A stretch of 64,000 nucleotides of DNA from Rebecca billardiae RCC1528 (lineage: Eukaryota; Haptophyta): contig OZ251235.1 of assembly GCA_965240325.2 (NCBI GenBank), forward strand, positions 372,001 through 436,000. Reading direction: 5' to 3'. This document shows positions 10,988 to 21,700 of the stretch, one piece after another. Each line of letters begins with the position of its first letter. Position 1 is the stretch's first letter. A program made the position numbers and the translations under genes. The notes below the pieces were generated by a model, which worked only from the letters and a program-made list of their open reading frames with translations, did not search any database and was not told where the DNA came from.

Positions 10988-11278
10988 TGATGTTTATTCC
11001 GCCTTACCAGTTCCCCGGTCACGCAGGGGCTTATGACAGTGTCCCTGCGGACGTCGTCAGCAGCGCCGTCCGTGCGGACGAGCGGGCGGTGCGTCCTCAG
11101 AAACGAATGCAAAAAGCGGTGGGGGGCAAACGGCCGCCATACGTAACTGGCAGCGCAGCTTTCGCCTGCAGCTCTGCAGGCAGTGCCGGATACTTCGACC
11201 ATCCGGACGGTTGGAGCCAACCGCCTGGAGAAGAAAAGAAATCGTCGTGCACGTAGGAAATTCGGGATTAATACAACA
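10988..11278 (-). mobile_element. Short TIR element, copy 1 (291 bp)
   Basis: This is the reverse-orientation relative of the element at 14704-15114. Both share the end TGATGTTTATTCCGCCTTAC with the adjacent ACCAGTTCCCCGGTCACGC block, the GGACGTCGTCAGCAGC block, and the other end AGGAAATTCGGGATTAATAC. This copy is about 120 bp shorter internally. No clear target-site duplication flanks it (GCTCA versus CATTA). It abuts the 5' end of the coiled-coil gene and could supply its promoter or 5' leader. It contains no transposase. Confidence 0.75.
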
Positions 11279-11493
11279 CATTATATAAACGGCTCGGTAC
11301 ATATCATCTGCTGAAGACAATCACTGGGGGTCTGATTCTGAACTAAGTTTCCTCGTCATCGCGTCGGCAAGCTAGCTATATATATATAGGCATCGTAGAC
11401 GTATAGCATCGCCTTGAACTGACCGGCATCGCCTGTCCGCGGCGCGACCGCCTGGTAGGGAGCACTGGTACCTAGCTTTCAAGTTTCAAGAGC

Positions 11494-12261
11494 TTACTTG
11501 CTGTTGTCCTTGTAGCCTTCGCCGCCGTCGACGCGCACGCCGAGGCAATCGACTTCTTGGGTCGGCATCGTGCCCGTCGCTGGGTCGTAGCCCTGCGGCA
11601 GAATCTCGACGAGGTAGCCATCCGGGTCCTTGATGAAAGCGAGGCCCTTCATGCCGCCGCTGTTCGGCGACTTGTGAAACTCGACGCCGAGCTTGTGGAA
11701 GCGCTCGCACGCCGCGTACACGTCCGGCATCGTGACACCCAGGTGGCCGAAGCCGCCGCGTACGGGCTCACCGTCCTTCGAGCCGGTTGCATCCGAGTTG
11801 CCAGTGTTGTACACCCTGGCGGCGTCCTCGGCCTCAGAGCCATGGTTCCAGGTGAGCTCGATGCAGCCGGGCGTGCGCATGCACAACGCAAACTTGCCAT
11901 CATCGTCGGATGGGATGGTCACCGAGTCGTCGAGCGGCGCGACAAAGTACACGGAGAATCCCCACTGCTCAAAGTTGTTGTGCCACAGAAGCTTCATGCC
12001 CAGGACCTTCGTGTAGAAGTCGAGCGACTTGATAGGGTCCTTGACTCTCACCATCGTCTGCTGCATCACAAAGCCTTTCGTCTCTGGCGGCTGCTTCGCC
12101 GTCGAGTACGCCGAGACGTCCGGCATGGTCGGCGCGCACATCGTCGCGAGGGGACGGCGTGCAGGGGCCAAACGAGTCGCAGCGCCGGAAACGACCGCCG
12201 ACGCGCGGAACGTGAGCGCCAACGGCGACAGCGCGCGCACGAACATGCACGCCGCCCGCAT
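11494..12261 (-). CDS. GLO1: Glyoxalase I (lactoylglutathione lyase)
   Basis: Converts the methylglyoxal-glutathione hemithioacetal to S-lactoylglutathione. The reading frame is intronless. The catalytic domain contains all four expected metal-ligand contexts: QQTMVRVKDPIKSLDFY (Gln), CIELTWNHGSE (Glu), GGFGHLGVTMPDVYAACERF (His) and DGYLVEILPQ (Glu). It is a single-domain enzyme of the eukaryotic type, with the usual insert before the second metal motif. Starting at the ATG at 12261 gives 255 residues whose first ~40 (MRAACMFVRALSPLALTFRA...) are Arg/Ala/Ser-rich and resemble an organelle-targeting leader. An ATG at 12345 would extend it, and the methionine before CAPTMPDVS could give a cytosolic form. 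Confidence 0.93.
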   Translation of the reverse strand: MRAACMFVRALSPLALTFRASAVVSGAATRLAPARRPLATMCAPTMPDVSAYSTAKQPPETKGFVMQQTMVRVKDPIKSLDFYTKVLGMKLLWHNNFEQWGFSVYFVAPLDDSVTIPSDDDGKFALCMRTPGCIELTWNHGSEAEDAARVYNTGNSDATGSKDGEPVRGGFGHLGVTMPDVYAACERFHKLGVEFHKSPNSGGMKGLAFIKDPDGYLVEILPQGYDPATGTMPTQEVDCLGVRVDGGEGYKDNSK

Positions 12262-12463
12262 CGTGTGCTGACGGTCGTGGCAAGCGTCTGGATGCTGGCG
12301 CGTCCGGACTCCGGATGACAGATGCGCGATTCCGAAGAGACTCAAGAGAGACTAACTTACTGGCCAACCGCGACGGACGGCGGCACGCGCCGCGCCGCGC
12401 CCGGCATCCTCCAGGCCACCTTGCCAGGGCGCGCGCGGGGTCCGGCCGTCTTGTCGGGCAGCG

Positions 12464-13564
12464 ATGGTCTCTCGCGCCCTCGCGCGGCACGCGCGGCTTG
12501 GCGAGCGCGTGCGCATGCGCGGTGCATGTGCACAGCAGCTGTGCACCACGCGAAGGAGGACGGAGCGCAGGTGCGGCTGGCGCAAGCGCGTGCTCGTTTT
12601 GGTGGTGGTGGGCGGGCGGGCGGGAGGGTCGTGGGCTGGGGGGGAGAGTCTGAGACGCTCTGCCCTACGTCAATCGCACACACGTGCGCGCGCCGGCGCA
12701 TGCAGGGACTCGGTCGACGACGAGGTGCTGCGCGACCGCGAGCGCCACGCCGCGCGCATCGAGGCGTGCGAGTATGACGAGCGCGTGCTCGAGGAGATCG
12801 GCTCGGTGCGGCTCGGCCGGTACAAGCGGTACCAGAACCAAAAGGGCGTGTGCTCGAAGCAGGCCGCCCGCGCCGAGCTGAGCAAAGTCGAGTCCATCGG
12901 CCGCTCGCTCATCAACGCGCCCTCGCTCAACCACGAGGCTCTGCCTGAGGTCGTGCTGGCCGGCCACTCGAACGTGGGCAAGTCGTCGCTGCTCAACGCG
13001 CTCACGGGGCTGCCCGCGGCGCGCGGGCTGGCGGGTGTGCACCCGCGCGCGGGCTGGACCGACTCGATCTACATGTTCGAGGCGCGCGTGCGCGAGACGC
13101 GGCTCGTGCTGGTCGACACGCCCGGGTACGGCGTGGCGGTCGTCAAGGAGAGCACGAGGGTCAAGTGGGCGAAGGCGCTCGACGAGTTCGTGCTCTCGTC
13201 GGCGCACGCGCGCGCGCTGTTCCTACTCGTCGACTGCACGCGCGGGCTGTGCGCGCTGGACGAGCAGCTGCTCCGGCGTGCGGAGGCGCGCGCACTCCCA
13301 TGCCAGCTGGTGCTCACAAAGGCTGACCTGCTCACGCCTGAGGACCTCGCCAGGTCGCACGCAGTCGTGAGCGCGGACCTGAGAGCGCGCGCGCACGGCA
13401 CGGTGCACCCACCGCCCGCACTCGTGAGCGCGAACTTCTTCCAGGGCGTCCGCCAGCTTTGGGGGCTTGTGGCGCACTACTCGCAGCGGGAACCCACTCC
13501 GCCCGCCGTGTCGTCGGGTGCGAGGATGGCGCGCGAGCAGCACGCGCCACGTCGATCTGAGTAG
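12464..13564 (+). CDS. engB: EngB/YihA-type ribosome-biogenesis GTPase
   Basis: TRAFAC-class GTPase, in bacteria and organelles required for large ribosomal subunit assembly. Proposed exons are 12464-12570 and 12706-13564 (321 residues), with a GTGCGG...GCAG intron of 135 nt. The intron is in frame, so read-through is also open; splicing is chosen because it removes a Trp/Gly/Val-rich stretch and leaves a basic leader (RALARHARLGERVR) typical of organelle import. GTPase motifs: G1 GHSNVGKSS (~122), G3 DTPGYG (~173), G4 TKAD (~240) and G5 VSAN. The G1-to-G3 spacing and the VPEVVLAGHSNVGKSSLLNA-like block are EngB-typical. It is divergent from glyoxalase I with about 200 bp between starts. The 5' exon is the uncertain part. 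Confidence 0.85.
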   Translation: MVSRALARHARLGERVRMRGACAQQLCTTRRRTERRCGWRKRVLVLVVVGGRAGGSWAGGESLRRSALRQSHTRARAGACRDSVDDEVLRDRERHAARIEACEYDERVLEEIGSVRLGRYKRYQNQKGVCSKQAARAELSKVESIGRSLINAPSLNHEALPEVVLAGHSNVGKSSLLNALTGLPAARGLAGVHPRAGWTDSIYMFEARVRETRLVLVDTPGYGVAVVKESTRVKWAKALDEFVLSSAHARALFLLVDCTRGLCALDEQLLRRAEARALPCQLVLTKADLLTPEDLARSHAVVSADLRARAHGTVHPPPALVSANFFQGVRQLWGLVAHYSQREPTPPAVSSGARMAREQHAPRRSE

Positions 13565-14698
13565 CCGAGTAGGGAGTCAGTGGCCCGAACGGGAAGGGTC
13601 AGTGGCGCTAACTAGCAGTAACTGCTAACCGTGCCGTACCCTGCGGGCGTGGAGACGTACTCGGCCAGTGCGGAGGCGGGAGCCGAGCCGGCCGCGTGCC
13701 CGCGCCGCACGGGCCGTGGGGCGTGAGTACGGTCGACGAGCGCCGGTGGCGGGTGGCCGGGTGGCGGGGCACTGCGTCCGCGACTGGCGACATCGGCTGA
13801 CTCAGCTGTCAGCAGTCAGCACTCTCTTATTCGACAGCATGTCCGGCAGTGGCCGACTCGACCGCAGTGGAGTGGTGCCAGGGCAACAGTACGGCGGTCG
13901 CGGGCCGAGCGGCCGCCGTCTGCCCGCCTCGGTCGGTACGGTTTGAGGAGTTCAAGGGTGGGGGTGGTGCCTGGTGGTTGGTTGACTTGGTTGGGGCCGG
14001 CTTGGCCAGGGGCAGGCAGCTCGGGAGGCCGTTCGGCCCGGGCCCGAGTCCGCGCTACGATCACCCGCCGTGGCGCCGGGCCCGGAGCCCAGACGGCCAG
14101 AGTTTTAGTTAGTATTAAACGGGTCCAATTTATTACTCATATCACTCGACAATCTCGACATTGATGACTGACTCATAGCCATGAGTCATGTCAATTTACA
14201 TTTGTCATCATCAGTAGTCTCGTCATGCATGTACTGATTGTAGTCATCACTAGTCTCCGATCGACCGATGACTCATGAGTCAGCGATTGACAAATCACAA
14301 ATGACAGACATTGACTCCGAGGCAGACCGAGCCGCACTGTGTAAGAGTGTGATGCGATAACGACCGCAGCCGCAGGCTCGTGGCAGCTGACCAAATCCGC
14401 AGCCGGACTGCCAGAGGACCGCAGACGACACGTCCTCCATGCTTCGCACCAGCGGCTGAGCCGGATCGCTGGCCACAGGACGGTCTGAGTGACAGGAACT
14501 AGCCAGGATCCGCAACGCAGGGCCGCCAGGCCCAGGCCCTGGCGGGCCAGGCGCGCGGACACCGCATTCCTTCGCCTGTGCCGATCGGACTAAGTTAAGT
14601 CAAGTCGCATGCCCGACCGTAGGCTGACCGGCCACGGCCGACAGGGCGACAGCGCCGCGTGACGGCGCGCGCCGGGCCCGGGCCACCAGAGTGAGAGT
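13565..14698. other. Intergenic, no gene recognised
   Basis: Open frames here (e.g. 13668-13946, 14191-14562) lack any recognised motif and have composition like the flanking DNA. From 14110 to 14310 the sequence is AT-richer and holds several TGACTCATGAGTCA-like palindromes and repeated CAGTCAT words. Confidence 0.55.
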
Positions 14699-14703
14699 CA
14701 ATC

Positions 14704-15114
14704 TGTTGTATTAATCCCGAATTTCCTCCGTGCACGATTTCTTTTCCTTTCCAGGCGCTTGGATCCAACCGCCAGGAGAGGTCGAGTCCCAGGTACTACT
14801 CGCTGTCGTACCTGCCCTCCCTGAACCGGCGCGAGCGCGCTCGGCCCCTAATCCTATTGCTTTCGCCGCTGCCCGCAGGCGAACGCAAGCCGCCGGTTAC
14901 GTATATACGTTTTCCCCCGGCGCTATTGGTCTAACGACCGGCCAATCAGTTTACTGGTGGCCGCCGTTTGCCCTTGACATTGACTTGTGACCCGTGTGGG
15001 ACGACTCCCGCACCGCCCGCTCGTCCGCACGGACGACGCTGCTGACGACGTCCGCAGGTACACTGTGATAAGCCCCTGCGTGACCGGGGAACTGGTAAGG
15101 CGGAATAAACATCA
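14704..15114 (+). mobile_element. Short TIR element, copy 2 (411 bp) with CAATC duplication
   Basis: The left end TGTTGTATTAATCCCG and the inverted right end TGATGTTTATTCCG form imperfect terminal inverted repeats. The element is flanked by an exact 5-bp duplication, CAATC, at 14699-14703 and 15115-15119. The interior shares several blocks in opposite orientation with copy 1 at 10988-11278. There is no long ORF, so it is a non-autonomous MITE-like element. The superfamily is not assigned. Confidence 0.85.
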
Positions 15115-15119
15115 CAATC

Positions 15120-15931
15120 TAATTGGTGAATATCTGCTCGTGAATTGAAAATTCAGCCCGGTAGGCGGCTGCTCATTCATGACTCATTGGTATTCAATGG
15201 TGACGTCCCGGCGCCGCTCGGAGTAAATTGAAAATTCCGAGTCTGAGCGGCTCATTCACGTCCCGGCGGACGGAGTGACCGTGAGCCGCGTCTCACGCGG
15301 ATTCCGAACATACCGCGATAGTCATAGTACGACCGGGCGCCTAGGCTTCGCCTAGTCGGGCACACGGAGGCGGAGCCAATGTAAGTCGGTCAGTAGAGTG
15401 ACCGATTGTCGGACCGAGCCTACGGGCCGCCGCTGGCCCGAGTGGCCCGTGGCCGGGCGCGCGGACCGGCCCCGTGGCGTGGGCGCGTGGCGGCGGACCG
15501 CGCGGCGCCCGCCGCCGGCCCGCCGGCGCCAGGGCGCGCCTCACGACCGCTAGGGCGCTACAGAGTACAGAGAGTTAGTACTCGCAGCCCGTCCGCGCCG
15601 GACTAGGCACTGCACGGACCGCTCACTGCTCAGTGAGAGTTTTCACTTCCCAGTCTATTCACATGTGGTGTGCGTTTCCCCGGCACAGCGCGAGCGCTAC
15701 TAGCGCCCGCGTGGCATGGCAGGTCGCCGGGGCGGTCCTGTTCGGCGGCAGAGACCGCACGGAGTCTGATCGAGCCGCGGGGCTCCGGTCCGACGGTCGG
15801 CTGGCCAGCGGCGCCGCACCGCGCCGCCCAAAGTCGGCCCGCTGGCTCAGCGGACATCCGCGATGAGCATGCTCGGCGGCATCGAAGCGACGCGGCGCAT
15901 CGTGAATCGCGCGGTGGCTCAGAGCGCGAGC
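15120..15931. other. Intergenic with an imperfect ~80-bp duplication
   Basis: AATTGAAAATTC followed by a GGCGGCTGCTCATTCA-type stretch occurs near 15146 and again, diverged, near 15226, and CGTCCCGGCG occurs twice alongside. The rest (15300-15931) is GC-rich with overlapping uninformative ORFs on both strands. No gene is supported. Confidence 0.55.
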
Positions 15932-16318
15932 TCACTCCAGGCGGTCGAGCTGCGGGTTGCCGCCCTGCTGCTCGCGCCTGAACTCCTCCTCCGCCTGCAG
16001 GATCCAGAACGACGGCAGGTCATCGACCTCAGCGAGATCCCGGTCGAGGTTGTCGTACGCGCCAAGTGCTTTCTGTGAGACCTTGCGGCAGACCTGCTTG
16101 CCGAAGGCGCCCGTCTCGCACACACGCCCGCGCTTGAAATCAATCTTGGACGAGATCTTGCCGATCACGTCGCCGACACCGAGGGCGACCACGTTGGAGC
16201 GGGCCGCCGCGTGACGCCTGTGCAGCGCGTTGATGTGTGCGTCCGGGGCCAAGGCCGACACCGATGTCGCCAGCGCCGCCAGCGCGAAGAGCATGAGTGC
16301 GTAGGCGAAAGTGCGCAT
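15932..16318 (-). CDS. Small secreted protein of unknown function
   Basis: Starting at the ATG at 16318 the protein has 128 residues. It begins MRTFAYALMLFALAALATS, a clear hydrophobic signal peptide, followed by a likely cleavage site near VSALA. The mature part contains VVALGVGDVIGKISSKIDFK, two cysteines (VCETGAFGKQVCRK), and an acidic C-terminus (LAEVDDLPSFWILQAEEEFR). No family is recognised. An upstream in-frame ATG at 16408 would bury the signal peptide and is not preferred. In a complex-plastid alga such a leader could also be the first half of a bipartite plastid signal, but no transit-peptide-like segment is obvious. Confidence 0.6.
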   Translation of the reverse strand: MRTFAYALMLFALAALATSVSALAPDAHINALHRRHAAARSNVVALGVGDVIGKISSKIDFKRGRVCETGAFGKQVCRKVSQKALGAYDNLDRDLAEVDDLPSFWILQAEEEFRREQQGGNPQLDRLE

Positions 16319-18074
16319 CGTCGTTAGCGGCGAATGGGACGACGAACTTGCGGCGGCCGGTTGGTGTCTTTTACCCCCTGAAGAGGCGCGCTTCGGGGAA
16401 AGTGCCACTGACGGACGGGCGGTTTCGGTCCCAGCCGCTCGGTTGATTGTCCTCAGAGTTTCATCAAATGCCCGTTGAGGGAGCCACAGCGGTCATCAAC
16501 GACCAATCAGAGGTGATCCTCGGTGTCTAGTTGGCCGTCAGCACCAATGAGGGCCGAAGCTGAGCGCGTCGCCTGTTAAAATTGAGGGTAAATTGGTGCT
16601 ACCCCCGCCATACGGTACGTCTCCCGCCTTATTTAGTTATTTCTGTCTAAGCACAACGTTCGTCAGTTTTTGGACTCATGGCCACGATGGCGACGCCGCG
16701 GCGAGGAGCGCTCCAAGGGGTGGGGGAGGGGGGGGGGAAGGGGCGCGACAGCATATTCAATGTAGTAGGCAGTGCCAATCGCGCGCCACCATCAGCGCCG
16801 CACGCTCCTCCGGACAAGTCCTGCAGCCGACTTTGCCGAGGAGTTTAGAAGAGTCTCAGGCAGCGAGGGTGCCATGTTCCCGGCTTCCAGTTGCGGGACG
16901 TGCGTTGTGAGCGTGAGCAGCCAGGAAGAGACTGTGCCGATTTTTGGTTTCATCAAAGGCCATCGGCCGTCCGGATCGCTCGGGCCCGCCGAGCTGCTTC
17001 CAGTTTTGTGCGTGCACGACCGCCTCTTCCGCCCGACATCACGCCAGAGCACCTCGTCGTCAGGCGTGGTGGGCTGTGTCCGCCTTGGCTTGCGTCCGTG
17101 TCATGGGTGGTCCGCAGGGGTAGGCAGGCCTTCGAAGGAGTCAGGCGCAACCCGGGTCGTTGCACGTGCAACCATCGAACTTCTTGTGCGCGCGGCTGCA
17201 GGCCTGCCCTCACAATACTTGCGCGGTGCGTACGCACCCAGACGATCGGATCATGGCCTCGCTCGTCTGATGGGCCGACGATTGCTCGTGCGGTGCTGTG
17301 CCCGTGCGCATGCAGCACGGCCGTACAGCAGCCCCCCCCCACGGCGGCGTATCCCCGAGGCGCATGGGCTCTTCGAAGAGCGCGGGAAGGGATGCGGTTG
17401 CGCGCCAGGCCGTCCGCACGGCCTCACAGACCTCCCTGCATTCTGCTCACGCGGGCCGCTGTGCCCAGTGCCGCGGTAGCTCAGCAGTGCGGCCGCCGCA
17501 GCCCGCGAGCCCGCGCGGGACGGATACGTCGTGCGCATTTGCTGCTTGGCTGCGTCCGGTTCATGCGCAAAGAGTCGTCGTCGCATTTCCGTGAGAGGGA
17601 CGCTGAGAGTGCTCGAGCGACATAAGTCCTCGTGCAGCCCGCTCCTGCCCAAAGATCGTCCTCTCGATGATCGTCCTCTAGGACATGTCGGCCGACCGAC
17701 TTTATAAATTCTCCTTTAACGGGCTCCGGGTGAGCCGCAGACATGTCCCCATCAGCACGACTCACAATTAAGTCAATGACTGAGTCACCTGTCAGTCATT
17801 CAGTCTGCCACAACAGATTGCTGCGGCAAGAGACTTGTCCTCAACTTGCCTCAACTGTCCATGGATCCCGCGTCAGCCATTGTCAGCTTTGCTGATCACT
17901 TCGATGCGCGCTGCTGTTTTGGGCTTGCTGGCGGGCGGACACTGCTTCACCAGTGGACCCCGCAGTGGCCGCCCTTGCTGGCCCTTGGCCGCTCTTTCGC
18001 CGGGTGCGAGGGGCGCGGGGGCGGGCTGGCCGTGTGGCTCGTGGATGAGAGCGTGTCTGCTCTGTTGCGGTGAC
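16319..18074. other. Long intergenic stretch, no supported gene
   Basis: Several overlapping ORFs of 85-245 codons occur on both strands (16600-17650), but none shows conserved motifs. Notable pieces are a G-run at 16724-16740, a C-run near 17332, and an AAATTCTCCTTTAACGGGCT-type stretch near 17706. The last recurs (AAATTCCCCTTTATAACGGG) inside the extra segment of the DNA transposon at about 30745. Confidence 0.5.
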
Positions 18075-20263
18075 ATGTCGGCGTCCACGACGAAGGTCGT
18101 CTTCCTCACCGACCCCGAGGGCAACCTCGGCTACTTTGAGCAGTGCGTCAACCAGTCGCACGGCATCTTCTATGATCCAGCGGGCGAGCTCAAGCTGCGG
18201 CCAGATTGGACGTTCGTGGTGCGGGCCGAGGCCACTTCCGCGCGGGCGCAGACACGACCCGCGCACCCGCCCGTCGCGCGCGCGCGCTCACCTCGCCCGT
18301 GGTGCCTGTGTGATGTTCCGCGTGCGGCGCGGCGCGCTGAGCGCAGTTTGGCGGCGACCTGTGCGACAAGGCTCCGGGCTCGTTGCGCATCGCCAAGCAG
18401 CTGGTGGCCGTGAAGAAGCGGTACGGCGAGCGCGTGCACCTGATTGTGGGTAATCGCGACCTGAACAAGCTCCGTCTGCTCTCCGAGCTGTCTGACGAGG
18501 CCATGGTGCGGCGGCCGCGCGCGGCATGCGAGCGGCGCGACACGCGCGGGCTGCCGGCACGGCTCCGGGCGCGCGGCGCGCCTGCATGCATGCGCTGCTG
18601 GCGTACGGGCGCGGGCGCATTCTGCTTGCGTGCTGCGTGGGCTTCGGCGCATTGCAGGCGCGCCCTGCCGTCACCTAGCCTGCTCGCGCCGAGGGTGGGA
18701 TGCGCGAGACGTTTGCTCACTCGACCGTGCAGTGGCGCCGCCGCGCGGCAGCCATCGAGCGAGCGCTCACGCGCGCGCGCGCCGCACGCGCCGGCTGCCC
18801 CGGCCCGTCGGGCGCGCCTGCGCGTCGCGCCCCGCAGGCGACGGAGCCGCCGATCCCGTACGGCAGCCCCAAAACGTGCACCACGTACGCCGCGTTCCTC
18901 GCCAAGCTCGCGCTCGAGGCGAAGCACAAGGGCGTGGCCGAGGGCAAGCCCCTGCCCCAGTCGGTGTGGGCGGAGCTGAACGGGCGCGCCAACCGGCTGC
19001 GATGGATCCTCGACTGCACGATGGGCTCGCAGGGCGACTTCGAGCGGCGGCGCACCGAGCTCGCGATCATCGGCGGGTGCGAGCCCTCCGCCATCACCGA
19101 CGACGCCGTCGTCGCCTCGTACCTCGACTCGGTGCGGTCGGGCGGCGTGATGCTCGAGTACCTCCAGCACGGCGTGCTCGCGGTCGGCATCGACTCGACG
19201 CTGTACGTGCATGGCGGGCTGGTCGCCGTGTCGTACTCGCAGGCCGGGGAGAAGTTCGTGACGCAGGCGGCGCAGGTGTACGCGGGCGACGTGCTCACCG
19301 AGGGCGCCTTCGAGGTCGCCCTCGGCTGCGTGCCCGGCCAGCCAGGCCGCGAGCCGGACGTGGGCGCGTGGATGCGCAAGCTCAACGCGTGGCTGCAGCT
19401 CGCCGTCAGCGCGTCAATCAGCTCGCCGCCCAAGCAGCCGCACGCGGCGTTCGGCCAGCAGTACTGCGCATACGGTGCGCCGCCGCCGCCGCCGCGCGCG
19501 CGCCGCGCGCGCCTGCCCAACCCGCCGCACCGCCCCCGCCGCACCGCGCGCCCCCCACTGGCGCGGCCGCCGCCGCCGCGCGGCCGGGCGCAGGCACGTG
19601 GCCGAGTGTGATCATCTCCCGCCATCTCAACGAGAAGAGCCAGCCGGTGCCGATGCCGCAGGGGCTGGCTCAGCAGCTGCTCGGGGCGGGGTACTCGCGG
19701 CTCGTGATCGGGCACACGCCGCACGGCAACTGCCCCACGGTCGTCCCCGGGCCCGTGCAGGTGATCATGGCGGACACGTCCTACTCGGACATGAAGGCGC
19801 CCGACAACCGCGGCGAGGCGGCGTCGGTGCGCGCCCGCCGTGTGCGCGCCCGGCCGTGCGGCGCGCACGCCCGCGGCGTGTGTGCGCTCGCGCGTGCGCG
19901 CGCGCGTAGAGCGGTGCTCAGCGCGCGCCGGCGCCCCCGCCGACGCCCCGCGCTCCACGCGCCACCCCCTGCCGCGCGCGCGGCGTGCAGATCGTCGAGG
20001 TCGAGGGCGCGCGGCTGAGCGTGACCGGCCGGCTCGAGGACAAGCGGCCGATCGCGTACACCGTCTACTCGGGCGGGGCGGGCGCGCACGCGGACGAGGA
20101 CGTGCTGATCGGCAAGGGCAACTTCGCCGACTGGTTTGTCAAGGCGAAGCTGGCGACCACGCAGGGCGCGGAGCCGCACTACCTGCTCTGCCACGTCGAG
20201 GGCTTCAAGTACGAGTACAAGACCTGCTCCGAGGCGGAGACCAAGAAACTGATCGGCGCGTGA
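18075..20263 (+). CDS. Calcineurin-like metallophosphoesterase
   Basis: Predicted exons are 18075-18218, 18347-18505, 18838-19474, 19594-19826 and 19991-20263 (481 residues); all donors are GTGCG[C/G]. The metallophosphatase motifs appear in order: the first metal site as DPEGN (residues 13-17), FGGDLCDKAPGS (GDxxD, ~50), HLIVGNRDLNKLRL (GN[HR]D, ~83) and LVIGHTPHGNCP (GHTxH, ~353). The DPEGN start departs from the usual DxHG, which also occurs in protist relatives and needs comparison. Exon 3 carries the large insert with TLYVHGGLVAVSYSQAGEKF. The C-terminal ~90 residues form an additional domain (RPIAYTVYSGG...FADWFVKAKLATTQG). Substrate is unknown; no targeting signal. The 332-nt second intron is long for this window and could hide a small exon. 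Confidence 0.8.
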
Positions 20264-21343
20264 GCGAGCGAGCGAGGGCGGCGCGACGCGCGCTGCCGCC
20301 CGGCTGGGATCGGCCGTCTGCCCGCCCTGCGCGGCGCCACCGGCTGCAAGCGACGCCATGCAGATCTGTACAAGACCGGGCGCTCCTCCAGCCCTCGCGG
20401 CACGATGCACCGAGCCATGCCTCCTCTCCGCCGCGCCGCTGTTGATGGGGCGGAGGCACGCGCGCGAGTCGATGGCCGCCAGGGCTCGTGACCCGGCCGC
20501 GAGTGTGCTGACAGTGACACATTGCTGCGACTCTGAGCAGCGAGGCCTTCCATCACCGTCGGCCCCTGGGCGTGACCGAGCTCGAGCAGCCTGGCATCTC
20601 TACTGTACCCTCCAGCCGGGCGGCGGGTCACTTCTCTGTGCTCACGTCGCACGAGCCGGATCATCGGGATCTCCCCGCACTGCCGGTCGCCGTTGGCGCG
20701 CGGCCGTTGACGATTTGACGCCTCTTGAAGGAATGCCGTACGTCGGCCGTCGGACGCCACCTTCACCGTGCCCTTGAGGCTTGAGTTGCGCTGCCGGCCG
20801 GCTGTATGCTGGTGTCACATCAGTGTCCTATAAGCAGTACACGTAGCCCGGCCATACGACGAATGATAGTGATACACGGGACTTAGACTTAGTAACTAGT
20901 CTTCAGTGTGACTGGCACTACTCAGCCTCAGGCGCTCTGCAGTCTGCACCGGCTCCGGTCCACGCCCCCCCCCGCACTGCGTCCCCAGGGCCAGGCCCCG
21001 AGCTCCGTTAGGCGTCATTATACTCACAGAGTCATAGACGTCGACGGTTACGTCTTGTACTTGGCCCCGAGCGCGGCGAGCCCAAGTCGTCAAGTCTGTC
21101 CGAACCAGCAAGTGTCAGTGGACCATGCAGGCACAGAGCACGGTCCCTTCAGCACCGACCTGCGCCCGATTGATGACCGATGACTTCATCAACGCGATAA
21201 ATAATGTCGTCGCATCCGACCTAACCCGTAACCGCCTCCCAATAGGTGACTCAGACTCATGTAATTACCGGTCCCTTACTCAGATTGTTTTCGATTTTTA
21301 CTTTATGTAATTACCCGTCCCTTACTCAGATTTCAGCACAGTC
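20264..21343. other. Intergenic, no gene recognised
   Basis: ORFs at 20179-20777 and 20896-21183 show no recognisable domain. Just before the retrotransposon, a 25-bp sequence (ATGTAATTACC...CTTACTCAGATT) occurs twice, at about 21259 and 21307. Confidence 0.55.
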
Positions 21344-21348
21344 CAGCG

Positions 21349-21675
21349 TGTCAAGATCCAACGTTACCGGACTCGCTCTCCTGTGCGTACACACCCGGAT
21401 CACCAACCGTCACTGGACACCACATACGCCGACTCGCATTATCAGGTCGGCATCACTCTTACTCCCATCATGGTTCATTTCACGACTTACCCGTTGATGG
21501 CTATCAGTGCCTCCTACACGGTCCTAGGACTGTCGGATGCCCCCCTAGTGACCGGCTCGTTCAGTTCGTACCGCTTCGCATTGCATCAGTCGAACCTCCG
21601 TCTCTCGGGGCATCCTCGCCCCCCTCGTCACGCTCTCGGGCCTCACGGCCCTGTCGCTCTCTTCACCCTTTGACA
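21349..21675 (+). repeat. 5' LTR
   Basis: 327 bp with TGTCAAG...TTTGACA ends. It should hold the element's promoter. No TATA box is obvious. Confidence 0.95.
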
Positions 21676-21700
21676 TGGTGGAGCCGCGGGGTGTCGAACT
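21676..21700 (+). promoter_or_regulatory. Primer-binding site (non-initiator tRNA type)
   Basis: Directly after the 5' LTR comes TGGTGGAGCCGCGGGG followed by TGTCGAACTCC. This reads as the complement of a complete tRNA 3' end (CCA tail, acceptor strand and a TTCGA T-loop). It differs from the TGGTATCAGAGC used by many copia elements primed with initiator Met-tRNA. The tRNA identity is not determined. Confidence 0.75.

Noticed and set aside
16593-17652. Cluster of 200-codon ORFs on both strands
   Set aside because: They overlap each other, lack motifs, and follow local base composition.
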